This document shows, in pieces, positions 44,872 through 53,890 of a stretch of 64,000 nt of DNA (position 1 is the first letter of the stretch; each line of letters begins with the position of its first letter). The position numbers and the translations under genes were made by a program. This DNA comes from Mariniflexile sp. AS56. GTDB taxonomy: Bacteria > Bacteroidota > Bacteroidia > Flavobacteriales > Flavobacteriaceae. The stretch is from positions 1-64,000 of the forward strand of contig NZ_JAUPED010000001.1 of NCBI RefSeq assembly GCF_030552475.1. Reading direction: 5' to 3'. The notes beneath the pieces are model-generated. The model worked only from the letters and a program-made list of their open reading frames with translations. It ran no database searches and was not told where the DNA came from.

Positions 44872-46335
44872 TTAATTAGCAACTGGTATTTGTTTCAAAA
44901 TCTCCAAAACAAACTTCCAATATTTTTGAGCTGATGAAATTTGAGCACGTTCGTCTGGAGAATGTGCGCCTTTAATGTTAGGTCCAAAACTAATCATATC
45001 CATTTCCGGATAATTTTGACCCAAAATACCACATTCTAAACCGGCATGACAAGCGGCAACGTGGGCTTCTTCCCCATTCATGTCTTCATAAATTTTAGAA
45101 AGCACTTTCAAAATAGGTGATTTCATATTGGGTGTCCAACCTGGATAATCTCCAGAGAATTCTACTTCGCAGCCTGTTAATTCAAAAGTAGAACGTAGTG
45201 TATTTGCTAAATCTATTTTAGAACTTTCAACCGATGAGCGCGTTAAGCAACCCACATGAATATTCCCGTTTTTCACAAGAACTCTTGCAATGTTATTAGA
45301 GGTTTCAACCAACTCAGGAATATCAGCACTCATTCTATACACGCCGTTATGAGCGGCATACAAAGCGCGTGTAAAACCTTCTTGCACACCCAAATCCATA
45401 ATATTTTCTGGTGCTTCACAACTAGAAACCTCAATTTTTAAATCGGGCTCCATGGTTTTTAATTCCGTTTTTATAATTTCAGCCAGATCGTTTATTTCTG
45501 CGACAAAAGAAGCTTCATGTATAGCGTCTACAACAATAACAGCATTACTTTCTCTAGGAATTGCATTGCGCAAACTACCACCATCAATTTCTGAAATTCG
45601 AAGTCCGAAATTCTCAAAACCATCAAACAGTAAACGATTCATTATTTTATTGGCATTGCCCAAACCTTCATGAATTTGCATTCCTGAATGCCCACCTTGC
45701 AATCCTTTAACACTTATTTTAAACCCAATTTTAAATTCGGGAGTTTCCTCTTCTTTATAGGCTCGAGTTGCAGTCACATCTATACCTCCTGCACATCCAA
45801 CACCTATTTCATCATCTTCTTCGGTATCCAAATTCAATAAAATACCACCAGTTAGCAAACCGCCTTTTAATCCCATAGCGCCCGTCATACCTGTTTCCTC
45901 ATCAATAGTAAACAAGGCTTCAATTGCAGGGTGCGGTATATCTGTACTTTCTAAAATAGCCATAATGGTGGCAACACCTAAACCGTTATCGGCTCCTAAA
46001 GTCGTACCTTTAGCTCGTACCCAGTCGCCTACAACATGCATTTCAATGCCTTGATTATCAAAATCAAATTCAGTATCATTATTTTTTTGATGCACCATAT
46101 CTAAATGCGATTGCATAACCACTGTGGTTCTGTTTTCCATACCGGAAGTCGCTGGCTTTTTTATGATGACATTTCCAACTTCATCTACAATGGTTTCTAA
46201 ACTTAGATTTTCACCAAAGTTTTTAATAAAAGCAATAACACGTTCTTCTTTTTTTGAAGGTCGTGGTACAGCGTTTAAATCGGCAAATTTATTCCAAAGT
46301 TGTGTAGGTTGAAGTTGTCTTATTTCTGAATTCAT
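44872..46335 (-). CDS. pepD: Aminoacyl-histidine dipeptidase (Xaa-His dipeptidase, M20 family)
   Basis: Zinc dipeptidase of 487 residues that splits carnosine-like and other dipeptides. Seen: QSHLDMVHQKN with the first metal His and Asp, TTLGADNGLGVATIMAI with the bridging Asp, the catalytic DEETGMTGA, a dimerisation lid with GLQGGHSGMQIHEGLGNANK, and CHAGLECGIL plus GAHSPDERAQ near the end. The start chosen is ATG 46335 (MNSEIRQLQPTQLW); the open frame extends to 46410, but that part runs into an intergenic repeat. Confidence 0.95.
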   Translation of the reverse strand: MNSEIRQLQPTQLWNKFADLNAVPRPSKKEERVIAFIKNFGENLSLETIVDEVGNVIIKKPATSGMENRTTVVMQSHLDMVHQKNNDTEFDFDNQGIEMHVVGDWVRAKGTTLGADNGLGVATIMAILESTDIPHPAIEALFTIDEETGMTGAMGLKGGLLTGGILLNLDTEEDDEIGVGCAGGIDVTATRAYKEEETPEFKIGFKISVKGLQGGHSGMQIHEGLGNANKIMNRLLFDGFENFGLRISEIDGGSLRNAIPRESNAVIVVDAIHEASFVAEINDLAEIIKTELKTMEPDLKIEVSSCEAPENIMDLGVQEGFTRALYAAHNGVYRMSADIPELVETSNNIARVLVKNGNIHVGCLTRSSVESSKIDLANTLRSTFELTGCEVEFSGDYPGWTPNMKSPILKVLSKIYEDMNGEEAHVAACHAGLECGILGQNYPEMDMISFGPNIKGAHSPDERAQISSAQKYWKFVLEILKQIPVAN

Positions 46336-46385
46336 GATGCTTTTTTTTAAGTTTTGTAAAGGTAATAAAAACGGACAGACTTTGG

Positions 46386-46513
46386 CAGCTACTCCTGATG
46401 GAAGCGGCATCCTTTTTAAAAAGAAATAAGTACAGAACTTGGTCTAAGTTAAACCATTTACAGATTGCCACGTCGCTCACTCCTCGCAATGACTTTTTAA
46501 AAAGATATAGCGG
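46386..46513. repeat. Dispersed intergenic repeat block
   Basis: Between pepD and the DUF3810 gene. It contains AGCGGCATCCTTTTTAAAAAG (related to 11.65 kb) and AGATTGCCACGTCGCTCACT, then CCTCGCAATGAC, AAAAAGATATAGCGG (46462-46513), which recurs closely at 61367-61416 and, as one arm of an inverted repeat, at 53783-53877. Confidence 0.7.
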
Positions 46514-46568
46514 ACAGCAGGAACAAACCTTAATAAATAAACAAGTACCATTGGGTACAAATTTTTAT

Positions 46569-46576
46569 TACTTTTG
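46569..46576 (+). promoter_or_regulatory. -7 promoter element of the DUF3810 gene (leaderless candidate)
   Basis: TACTTTTG matches TAnnTTTG and ends only 4 bases before the ATG at 46581, so transcription would begin at or just beside the start codon. Confidence 0.5.
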
Positions 46577-46580
46577 AAAC

Positions 46581-47648
46581 ATGCTGAAAAAGATAAAACT
46601 TGGTATTGCCCTTTCTATAATTCCGCAATACCTATTAATAAAATGGGTGTCTGATTACCCCGAATTTATTGAGGCCTATTACAGCAATGGTTTCTACCCC
46701 ACTATTTCTAAAATTTTTAGATACACACTAGGTTGGATTCCTTTTTCATTTGGAGACTTAGTGTATGCTTTCGCTATTATTTACATAATTAGATGGTTTT
46801 ATGTGAACCGGAAACGCCTTAGAAAAGACACAAAACACTGGGTTATTGATATATTTAGTGCCGTTTCTATTATCTATTTTGCGTTTCATGTGTTTTGGGC
46901 CTTGAATTATTATCGACTTCCTCTACATAAAAACTTAAATTTAAAAGCCGATTACACCACCGAGCAACTGGTGAGCGTCACCAAAAAATTGATTGAAAAA
47001 TCAAATAAAATTTACACTGAAATTGCAGGTACTGACACTTTAAAAATTAACATACCATATAGCAAAAGCGACATCTTAAATTTAGCACCTTTAGGCTATG
47101 AACGCTTAAAAACAACTTTCCCTCATTTAGAATACCACCCCAAAAGCGTTAAAAAATCGCTATTTAGCTACCCTTTAACATATATGGGGTTTAGCGGGTA
47201 TTTAAACCCGTTAACTAATGAAGCTCAGGTTGATGCGCTGATTCCTATTTATATGTTCCCCACAACAACATCGCACGAAATGGCACATCAATTGGGTTAT
47301 GCGGCCGAAAATGAGGCTAATTTTATTGGTTGTTTAGCCTCCATTAACCACGACGATATTTACTTTAATTATTCAGGATACACGTTTGCGCTACGTTTTT
47401 GTTTGAATGAAATTTTAAGACGGGATGAAGCTTTATTTGACTCCCTGTACAAAACCGTTAACAAAGGTGTTTTGAACAATTATAAAGAAGCTCGTGAGTT
47501 TTGGGATAGATACCAAAACCCATTAGAACCCATTCTAAAAATAACTTACAGCTCTTACCTTAAAGCTAATAAACAAGCCAAAGGCATGGAGAGCTACAGC
47601 TATGTTGTCGCCTTGTTTGTAAATTATTTCAATGAAAAATCTTTATAA
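46581..47648 (+). CDS. DUF3810 membrane metallopeptidase-like protein
   Basis: A 355-residue protein of the Bacteroidota DUF3810 family. Three membrane helices lie within about 5-110, followed by a soluble domain with the zinc-protease-like motif SHEMAHQLGYAAENEANFIG: His232, Glu233 and His236, with Glu243/Glu245 as possible third ligand. The HExxH is complete, so it is probably an active membrane-anchored metallopeptidase, though no member has a known substrate that I can name. Transcribed alone, upstream of the amidohydrolase pair. Confidence 0.85.
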   Translation: MLKKIKLGIALSIIPQYLLIKWVSDYPEFIEAYYSNGFYPTISKIFRYTLGWIPFSFGDLVYAFAIIYIIRWFYVNRKRLRKDTKHWVIDIFSAVSIIYFAFHVFWALNYYRLPLHKNLNLKADYTTEQLVSVTKKLIEKSNKIYTEIAGTDTLKINIPYSKSDILNLAPLGYERLKTTFPHLEYHPKSVKKSLFSYPLTYMGFSGYLNPLTNEAQVDALIPIYMFPTTTSHEMAHQLGYAAENEANFIGCLASINHDDIYFNYSGYTFALRFCLNEILRRDEALFDSLYKTVNKGVLNNYKEAREFWDRYQNPLEPILKITYSSYLKANKQAKGMESYSYVVALFVNYFNEKSL

Positions 47649-47723
47649 AAAGTTAAAAAACACTGATAATTCCTCAATCAATTCTTTATTTTTCTATTTT
47701 TAGCAAAAAACTAACTCAAAATT

Positions 47724-50702
47724 ATGCTAAAAAAATACTTGGTTTTTCTAACCTTATTGAGTGCTTGCACTTTAAGTGCTCAAGATTATTTCCCAAAAAA
47801 CGATGGGGTATCTACAAAAAACACGAATTACACAGCCATTACCAATGCTAAAATTTTTGTAACCCCAACTCAAATTATCGAGAAGGGCACTTTACTTATT
47901 AAAGATGGTAAAATTGTAGCCTCTGGAACTACGGTTACTATTCCTAAAAATGCAATCATCATCAATGGTGACGGTAAAAGCATTTATCCTTCTTTTATTG
48001 ATATTTATTCCGATTTTGGCGTTGAAAAACCAAAACGTGAATCTTCTGGCAGAAGTGCACAATACGACCCAAGCAGAACAGGGTATTACTGGAACGACCA
48101 TGTGATGCCAGAAAACAATGCCATTGAAAAATTTAAATACGATTCGAAAACCGCTACCGATTTACTTAAAGCAGGTTTTGGCGTTGTAAATACACACATT
48201 CAAGATGGTATTGTACGTGGTACAGGCGCCTTGGTTGCTTTAAACAATGAAAACGGTAACGCATACCGAATTATTGACCAAAACTCTGGCCAATACCTTT
48301 CGTTTAGCAAAAGCCTTACTTCAAACCAATCCTATCCAGGGTCAACCATGGGTAGTATCGCTTTACTAAAACAACTGTATATTGATGCTGATTGGTATGC
48401 GAAAGGACAGATTAAAACCAAAGACTTGTCTCTAGAAGCCTTAAATAAGAACAAAAATCTTGTTCAATTTTTTGAAGCCGAAAATAGAGCGAATATACTA
48501 AGAGCCGATAAAATTGGAGATGCTTATGGCATTCAATACGTGATGCTTGGTGGTGGCGATGAATACGAACGCATCAAGGAAATTAAAGAAACTAATGCCA
48601 AAATCATTTTACCTTTAAACTTTCCGGACGCTTATGATGTTGAAGACGCCTTTTTAGCTTCAACACTTTCTTTAAGTGACATGCGCGCATGGAACCAGAA
48701 ACCATCAAACCCTAAAATTTTAGCAGAAAACAACATCACTTTTGCTTTTACCACGCGTGACTTAAAATCTCCAAAAGAGTTTAAAGAAAACATTCTAAAA
48801 GCGATAAAAGCAGGCCTATCAAAAGAAAAAGCCTTAGAAGCACTAACAACCAATCCTGCTCAAATTATAGGAAAAGCAGCTATTATTGGATCCCTTAAAA
48901 ATGGGAGCTTAGCGAACTTCTTAATAACCTCCGGCGATATTTTCGAAGAAAAAACAACCCTTTATGAAAACTGGGTTCAAGGAGAAAAAACCATTATAGA
49001 AGATTTTAACAAGAAAGATATTAGAGGTACTTATGAATTTAACTTAGCCAATGAAACTTATAAAATGGTTCTTAAAGGCGAATTGAGCAAACCTAAATTA
49101 GAAATAACGAATCAAGATAAAACACTAGGTTCTAAATTCACTTATGAAGATGATTGGGTAAATATTTCCATGACCACTATTGATTCTACAAAACACGACT
49201 TTATTCGAATTGTTGCACGTGTAGATGCTAACAACAACTTAAACGGAAAATCGATAGCCCCAAATGGGCAGGAGTCTCCTTTTTATGCTTCAACAATTAA
49301 GAAAGCTAACGACGATACTCCCGAAAAAGAGAAGGAATTAGATGAAGAGCAAGGTGTTGATGCCTTTTTCCCCATCACATACCCTAACAACTCTTATGGT
49401 TTTTCTGAATTACCTAAAACCGAAACCATTTTATTTAAAAATGCAACGGTATGGACTAACGAAAAAGAAGGCGTTTTAGAAAACACCGATGTGCTTATAA
49501 AAGATGGTAAAATCACCAAAATAGGTAAAAACCTTTCCGAAGCAAAAGCAACAGTAGTTGATGCCAAAGGAAAACATCTTACCTCAGGAATTATTGATGA
49601 ACATTCACACATTGCGACAGAATCAGTTAATGAAGCTGGCCAAAATTCATCAGCCGAGGTAAGCATTGAAGACGTTCTTGACGATACCGATGTGAATATT
49701 TACAGAAACCTTGCTGGAGGTGTTACTTCCATTCAAGTGTTACATGGTTCTGCAAACCCAATTGGTGGTCGTTCTGCCATTATTAAATTAAAATGGGGAC
49801 AACCAGCAGATCAACTTATTTACTCAAATACACCTAAGTTTATCAAATTCGCTTTGGGTGAAAACGTAAAACAATCCAACTGGAGCAGCTATTCTAGATT
49901 TCCGCAATCACGTATGGGTGTTGAACAATTGTATATCGATTACTTTACCAGAGCCAAAGAATATGATGTATTAAAGAAAAGTGGTAAACCCTACAAAAAG
50001 GATATTGAATTAGATGTTTTAGCTGAAATTATAAACAAGGAACGTTTCATTTCTTGCCACTCGTATGTGCAAAGTGAAATTAACATGCTTATGAAGGTTG
50101 TAGAAAAATTCAACTTCAACATCAACACCTTCACACATATTTTAGAAGGTTATAAAGTGGCCGATAAAATGAAGCAGCATGGTGCTGGCGGTTCTACATT
50201 TAGCGACTGGTGGGCCTACAAATACGAAGTTAATGATGCCATACCATACAATGCAGCCATTATGCACAACGCAGGTGTTACCGTTGCCATTAACAGCGAC
50301 GATGCCGAAATGTCTAGAAGATTAAATCAAGAAGCAGCAAAATCTGTGAAATATGGTGGCATTAGCGAAGAAGATGCTTGGAAGTTTGTAACCCTAAACC
50401 CTGCAAAACTTTTACATATTGACAACCGTGTTGGAAGTATTAAAGTTGGTAAAGATGCCGATGTCGTATTATGGACAGACCATCCGCTTTCTATTTATGC
50501 TAAAGCTGAAAAAACCATTATTGAAGGTGTTACCTATTTCGATTTAAATCGTGACGAAAAGATGCGTTCTCAAATTCAAAAGGAAAAAAGTGAACTTATC
50601 AATTTAATGCTGAAAGCCAAAAACAAAGGCTTGAAAACACAGCCTATTAAAAAGAAAGAAAAGGAACTTTTGCATTGTGATTCCATTGATAACGAATTCT
50701 AA
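47724..50702 (+). CDS. Secreted double amidohydrolase (one degenerate, one complete domain)
   Basis: A 992-residue exported protein (signal peptide MLKKYLVFLTLLSACTLSAQ). It contains two amidohydrolase/imidazolonepropionase-like domains in tandem. Residues about 35-440 form the first, where the metal-binding HxH strand is replaced by PSFIDIYSDFG, so it is probably inactive. Residues about 565-960 form the second with intact LTSGIIDEHSHIATESV (HSH), SCHSYVQSE, FTHILEGYKV and TVAINSDDAEMSR, that is all metal ligands. Substrate unknown; family members cleave cyclic amides and N-acyl or dipeptide bonds. The next gene begins 13 bases after the stop and encodes a third related domain, so the pair likely forms one complex. 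Confidence 0.88.
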   Translation: MLKKYLVFLTLLSACTLSAQDYFPKNDGVSTKNTNYTAITNAKIFVTPTQIIEKGTLLIKDGKIVASGTTVTIPKNAIIINGDGKSIYPSFIDIYSDFGVEKPKRESSGRSAQYDPSRTGYYWNDHVMPENNAIEKFKYDSKTATDLLKAGFGVVNTHIQDGIVRGTGALVALNNENGNAYRIIDQNSGQYLSFSKSLTSNQSYPGSTMGSIALLKQLYIDADWYAKGQIKTKDLSLEALNKNKNLVQFFEAENRANILRADKIGDAYGIQYVMLGGGDEYERIKEIKETNAKIILPLNFPDAYDVEDAFLASTLSLSDMRAWNQKPSNPKILAENNITFAFTTRDLKSPKEFKENILKAIKAGLSKEKALEALTTNPAQIIGKAAIIGSLKNGSLANFLITSGDIFEEKTTLYENWVQGEKTIIEDFNKKDIRGTYEFNLANETYKMVLKGELSKPKLEITNQDKTLGSKFTYEDDWVNISMTTIDSTKHDFIRIVARVDANNNLNGKSIAPNGQESPFYASTIKKANDDTPEKEKELDEEQGVDAFFPITYPNNSYGFSELPKTETILFKNATVWTNEKEGVLENTDVLIKDGKITKIGKNLSEAKATVVDAKGKHLTSGIIDEHSHIATESVNEAGQNSSAEVSIEDVLDDTDVNIYRNLAGGVTSIQVLHGSANPIGGRSAIIKLKWGQPADQLIYSNTPKFIKFALGENVKQSNWSSYSRFPQSRMGVEQLYIDYFTRAKEYDVLKKSGKPYKKDIELDVLAEIINKERFISCHSYVQSEINMLMKVVEKFNFNINTFTHILEGYKVADKMKQHGAGGSTFSDWWAYKYEVNDAIPYNAAIMHNAGVTVAINSDDAEMSRRLNQEAAKSVKYGGISEEDAWKFVTLNPAKLLHIDNRVGSIKVGKDADVVLWTDHPLSIYAKAEKTIIEGVTYFDLNRDEKMRSQIQKEKSELINLMLKAKNKGLKTQPIKKKEKELLHCDSIDNEF

Positions 50703-50715
50703 AAAAACTCAAAAA

Positions 50716-52011
50716 ATGAAAATATTAATAACATACATAGCCGCACTTTGTTCTTTGGTAACCATAGCACAACAAACACCGGCGCCAAAACAAACACAAG
50801 CTATTGCCATTGTTGGAGCCATAGCACACATTGGTAACGGAACCATTATCGAAAACAGTTTAATCATTCTTGAAGATGGAAAAATCACATCTATTACAGA
50901 CGCTACCAATTCTAGCAATATAGCAGGCATAAAAACAATTGACGCCAAAGGAAAACACGTATATCCTGGGTTTATAATACCAAACTCCACTTTAGGTTTG
51001 GTTGAAATTGATGCTGTAAGAGCCTCTAATGACCAAGCCGAATTAGGGAATTGGAATCCACATATTAGAAGTTTAATAGCCTACAATGCAGAATCTAAAG
51101 TCGTAGAATCTATGCGACCAAACGGTGTGCTTTTAGGACAAATAGCTCCAAGAAGCGGGCGCATTTCTGGAACTTCATCAATTGTACAATTTGACGCCTG
51201 GAATTGGGAAGATGCTGCCATAAAAGTGAATGATGGCATCCATTTAAATTGGCCTGATAATTTTACTGCAAGCCGCAGATCATTTGGCGGAAGTCATTCT
51301 TTAAAACCAAACGAAAAATATGCAGAACAGGTTACAGAAATCACTCATTATTTTAATAATGCCGTTGCGTACAACAATGGGAACAAAACAAAAACCAACC
51401 TGCCGTTTGAAGCTTTAAATGGCATTTTTGATTCTTCAAAAAAACTATACATTCATGTCGATGAAGAAAAAGGCATTATAGATGCTGTTAATTTTTCTAA
51501 AGAGAATAACATTGAAAACCTTGTTATTGTTGGTGGGCGTGATGCTTACAAGGTTACTTCCCTTTTAAAAGAGCACGCTGTTTCTATAGTATTAATGCGT
51601 GTCCATTCCTTACCAAGTAGCGAAGATGAAGATTACGATTTACCATATAAATCTGCCAAATTATTAACGGATGCAGGCATTGTTGTCGCTTTAGAAGCTA
51701 GTGGTTCTCATGAACGTATGGGCACTAGAAACCTACCGTTTTATGCAGGAACTACCGTGGCACATGGTTTAACAAAAGAACAAGCTTTACAACTAATCAC
51801 CTTAAACGCGGCAAAAATTTTAGGAATTGACGCCATGTATGGTACTTTAGAAGCAGGCAAAAGCGCTACTCTTTTTGTATCTGAAGGAGATGCTTTAGAT
51901 ATGCGTACCAATAAAATTACGCACGCATTTATAGATGGACGCCTTTTAAGTTTAGAGACACACCAAACAGAACTTTGGGAACGGTATTCCAATAAATACA
52001 ACAATCAATAA
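50716..52011 (+). CDS. Secreted amidohydrolase-family protein lacking the HxH motif
   Basis: A 431-residue exported protein (signal peptide MKILITYIAALCSLVTIAQQ) related to the first domain of the preceding protein. Amidohydrolase features: the N-terminal beta-sandwich (AIVGAIAHIGNGTIIENSLI), HVYPGFIIPNSTLGLVEIDA where GFID-x-HxH is expected, and GTLEAGKSATLFVSEGD near the end. The metal-binding HxH is missing, as in the neighbour's first half, so it may be a structural partner rather than an enzyme. Start chosen at ATG 50716; the frame opens at 50677 inside the preceding gene. Ends in a strong bidirectional terminator. Confidence 0.86.
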   Translation: MKILITYIAALCSLVTIAQQTPAPKQTQAIAIVGAIAHIGNGTIIENSLIILEDGKITSITDATNSSNIAGIKTIDAKGKHVYPGFIIPNSTLGLVEIDAVRASNDQAELGNWNPHIRSLIAYNAESKVVESMRPNGVLLGQIAPRSGRISGTSSIVQFDAWNWEDAAIKVNDGIHLNWPDNFTASRRSFGGSHSLKPNEKYAEQVTEITHYFNNAVAYNNGNKTKTNLPFEALNGIFDSSKKLYIHVDEEKGIIDAVNFSKENNIENLVIVGGRDAYKVTSLLKEHAVSIVLMRVHSLPSSEDEDYDLPYKSAKLLTDAGIVVALEASGSHERMGTRNLPFYAGTTVAHGLTKEQALQLITLNAAKILGIDAMYGTLEAGKSATLFVSEGDALDMRTNKITHAFIDGRLLSLETHQTELWERYSNKYNNQ

Positions 52012-52020
52012 TAAACATAA

Positions 52021-52051
52021 AAAAAGCGAACCAATTGGTTCGCTTTTTTTT
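52021..52051. terminator. Bidirectional terminator
   Basis: AAAAAGCGAACC-AATT-GGTTCGCTTTTT is a 28-base perfect palindrome (52021-52048) followed by more T. It separates the amidohydrolase and the convergent DUF6503 genes and has T-runs on both strands. Confidence 0.92.
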
Positions 52052-52835
52052 ACTCAATAATTTTTCCGCCATCTGGCATTTCAAATATGGAAGACTTCGG
52101 TTTTTCCGTAGATCCTTTTACGTTTGTAAATAGAACTTCATTTCGCATATCTGTTACTTTACCATCAACAACGTTATACCATTGTATCGCCTTAGGCAAC
52201 AATACGCCGTTTACATCTTGCCAATCATTATATTTTATATAACTAAATTTCTTGCTTTTTTCCTTAGCAAAATAAGTCATGGTATATGCCAACCAACTCA
52301 TTTGCCCAGTTTCAGAATCATAATACAAAATATACTCATCATCTGGAGATTCGCCTACTTCTGCTCCGTAAGAAATCTTAATTCCAGGATAACTTTTACC
52401 TTCAAACAACAGAGGGTCTGTATCTTCATAGGTAATACCTGCATCACTTAAAACAAAGGGCATACTATAAAAATAGAACATCAAATTGTAATAAAATTTA
52501 GGATTCCCTTTATACGAAGTTGTGTCTTTTGAATGTAACCAAACATTCTTCCCATTATACCCAATGGTATGTTTCGGCATTTCTATAAGTGCTTTTCTGT
52601 TCTTTAAATGGGTTGTAGTCACTTCATCACCATCTGGTTTTTCCATGGTAAAGGCGAGTGATTGCAAGCTATTCCAAGTATCTAACCCGCCGTGAGCTTC
52701 AAATATTTTTGAAATATTTTCTGGATAGGTTCTGGCACTAATTTCAGTAATCTCATCCGTATTTACGGCTTCTTTTTTAATGTCTTTACAAGATACCAAA
52801 GACACTACTACTAATAATAGAATACTATATTTCAT
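52050..52835 (-). CDS. DUF6503-type lipoprotein
   Basis: A 261-residue lipoprotein (MKYSILLLVVVSLVSCKD, lipobox LVSC at Cys16) of a family frequent in Flavobacteriaceae. Seen: ISKIFEAHGGLDTWNSLQSL near the start, YNGKNVWLHSKDTTSYKGNP, YYDSETGQMSWLAYTMTYFA and NDWQDVNGVLLPKAIQWYNV. The repeated beta-strands resemble an outer-membrane-lipoprotein (LolA/LolB-like) half barrel, so lipid binding is plausible, but no function is known. Alone on its strand. Confidence 0.82.
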   Translation of the reverse strand: MKYSILLLVVVSLVSCKDIKKEAVNTDEITEISARTYPENISKIFEAHGGLDTWNSLQSLAFTMEKPDGDEVTTTHLKNRKALIEMPKHTIGYNGKNVWLHSKDTTSYKGNPKFYYNLMFYFYSMPFVLSDAGITYEDTDPLLFEGKSYPGIKISYGAEVGESPDDEYILYYDSETGQMSWLAYTMTYFAKEKSKKFSYIKYNDWQDVNGVLLPKAIQWYNVVDGKVTDMRNEVLFTNVKGSTEKPKSSIFEMPDGGKIIE

Positions 52836-52893
52836 TTTTTTATTGGTTTATATCTTTGACGAGGTTGAAAGTCATTAATTACATTAAAACATT

Positions 52894-52901
52894 TACTTTT
52901 G
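52894..52901 (+). promoter_or_regulatory. -7 promoter element of the SpoU methyltransferase gene
   Basis: TACTTTTG matches TAnnTTTG, ending 12 bases before the ATG at 52914. This favours that start over the ATG at 52899, which would overlap the promoter. A second TATCTTTG lies at 52851-52858. Confidence 0.55.
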
Positions 52902-52913
52902 TTTTTTTATTCT

Positions 52914-53708
52914 ATGAAACACATATCAAGCATACAAAACCCGTACATCCGTCAATTAGTTCAATTAAAAGACAAGTCGCGCGAACGTAAAAAAAGCGGC
53001 TTATTTTTAATAGAAGGCGCACGCGAAATAGCACTCGCTTTAAAAGGCGGATACGAATTAGACGCTATTTTATTTAATCCAGACATCATTTCTGAGGAAA
53101 CTATTAACGCATTAACAAATCAACAAATCAATTTAATTGAAGTTACTGCCGATGTGTACCAAAAATTAGCCTACCGCGATACCACTGAAGGTGTTCTTGC
53201 CGTTGCTAAAATTAAAACACATGCTATAAAAGATTTAAAATTCAATAAAAAGAATCCATTAATTTTAGTGGCAGAAGCTCCTGAAAAGCCGGGAAATATT
53301 GGTGCCATCCTTCGTACTGCAGATGCTGCCAAGGTAGATGCTGTTATTATAGCCAACCCAAAAACCGACTTATACAACCCAAACATCATCCGTTCGAGTG
53401 TTGGTTGTGTGTTCACCAACGCTATTGCAACGGGAACAACCTCTGAAATTATTACCTTTTTAAAATCTGAAAACATCCATATTTACTGTGCTGCGTTGCA
53501 AGCATCGGTAAACTACCATACACAAGATTTCACCAAACCAACCGCTATAATTGTTGGCACCGAAGCCACTGGGTTAAGTGATGCATGGCTGGAAAACGCT
53601 ACCCAAAACATCATTATTCCCATGCAGGGCGAAATCGATTCTATGAATGTATCGGTAGCGGCAGGCATTCTTATTTTTGAAGCCAAAAGACAACGGGATT
53701 TTTTATAA
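52914..53708 (+). CDS. TrmH/SpoU-family RNA 2'-O-methyltransferase
   Basis: SAM-dependent ribose methylase of 264 residues acting on rRNA or tRNA. Residues 1-95 are a substrate-binding domain (QNPYIRQLVQLKDKSRERKK). Residues 105-264 are the SPOUT knot with motif 1 APEKPGNIGAILRTADAA (catalytic Asn/Arg), motif 2 IIVGTEATGLSDAWL and motif 3 IIPMQGEIDSMNVSVAAGIL. Both the knot and the catalytic residues look intact. The exact RNA target cannot be given. Start chosen from the promoter position. Confidence 0.92.
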   Translation: MKHISSIQNPYIRQLVQLKDKSRERKKSGLFLIEGAREIALALKGGYELDAILFNPDIISEETINALTNQQINLIEVTADVYQKLAYRDTTEGVLAVAKIKTHAIKDLKFNKKNPLILVAEAPEKPGNIGAILRTADAAKVDAVIIANPKTDLYNPNIIRSSVGCVFTNAIATGTTSEIITFLKSENIHIYCAALQASVNYHTQDFTKPTAIIVGTEATGLSDAWLENATQNIIIPMQGEIDSMNVSVAAGILIFEAKRQRDFL

Positions 53709-53782
53709 AAAATAAAATCTAAAAAGGGAAAAACACAAATTCCAAATGCTAAATTATTGGAATTAGACATTTTTAAACGAAC

Positions 53783-53877
53783 CGTCATTGCGAAGGAAGC
53801 ATGACTGAAGTAATCTCTTTTAATTATAACTCAATTTAAACAGATTGCTTCGGCTAAAAAAGCGCCTCGCAATAACG
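53783..53877. repeat. Imperfect inverted repeat, MITE-like
   Basis: CGTCATTGCGAAGGAAGC with GACTGAAGTAATCT forms the left arm, and AGATTGCTTCGGCTAAAAA with GCGCCTCGCAATAACG the right arm, separated by about 20 AT-rich bases. The right arm resembles the single-armed copies at 46462-46513 and 61367-61416. It lies between the SpoU and Ste24-like genes. Confidence 0.75.
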
Positions 53878-53890
53878 AAAAAACAGTAAT

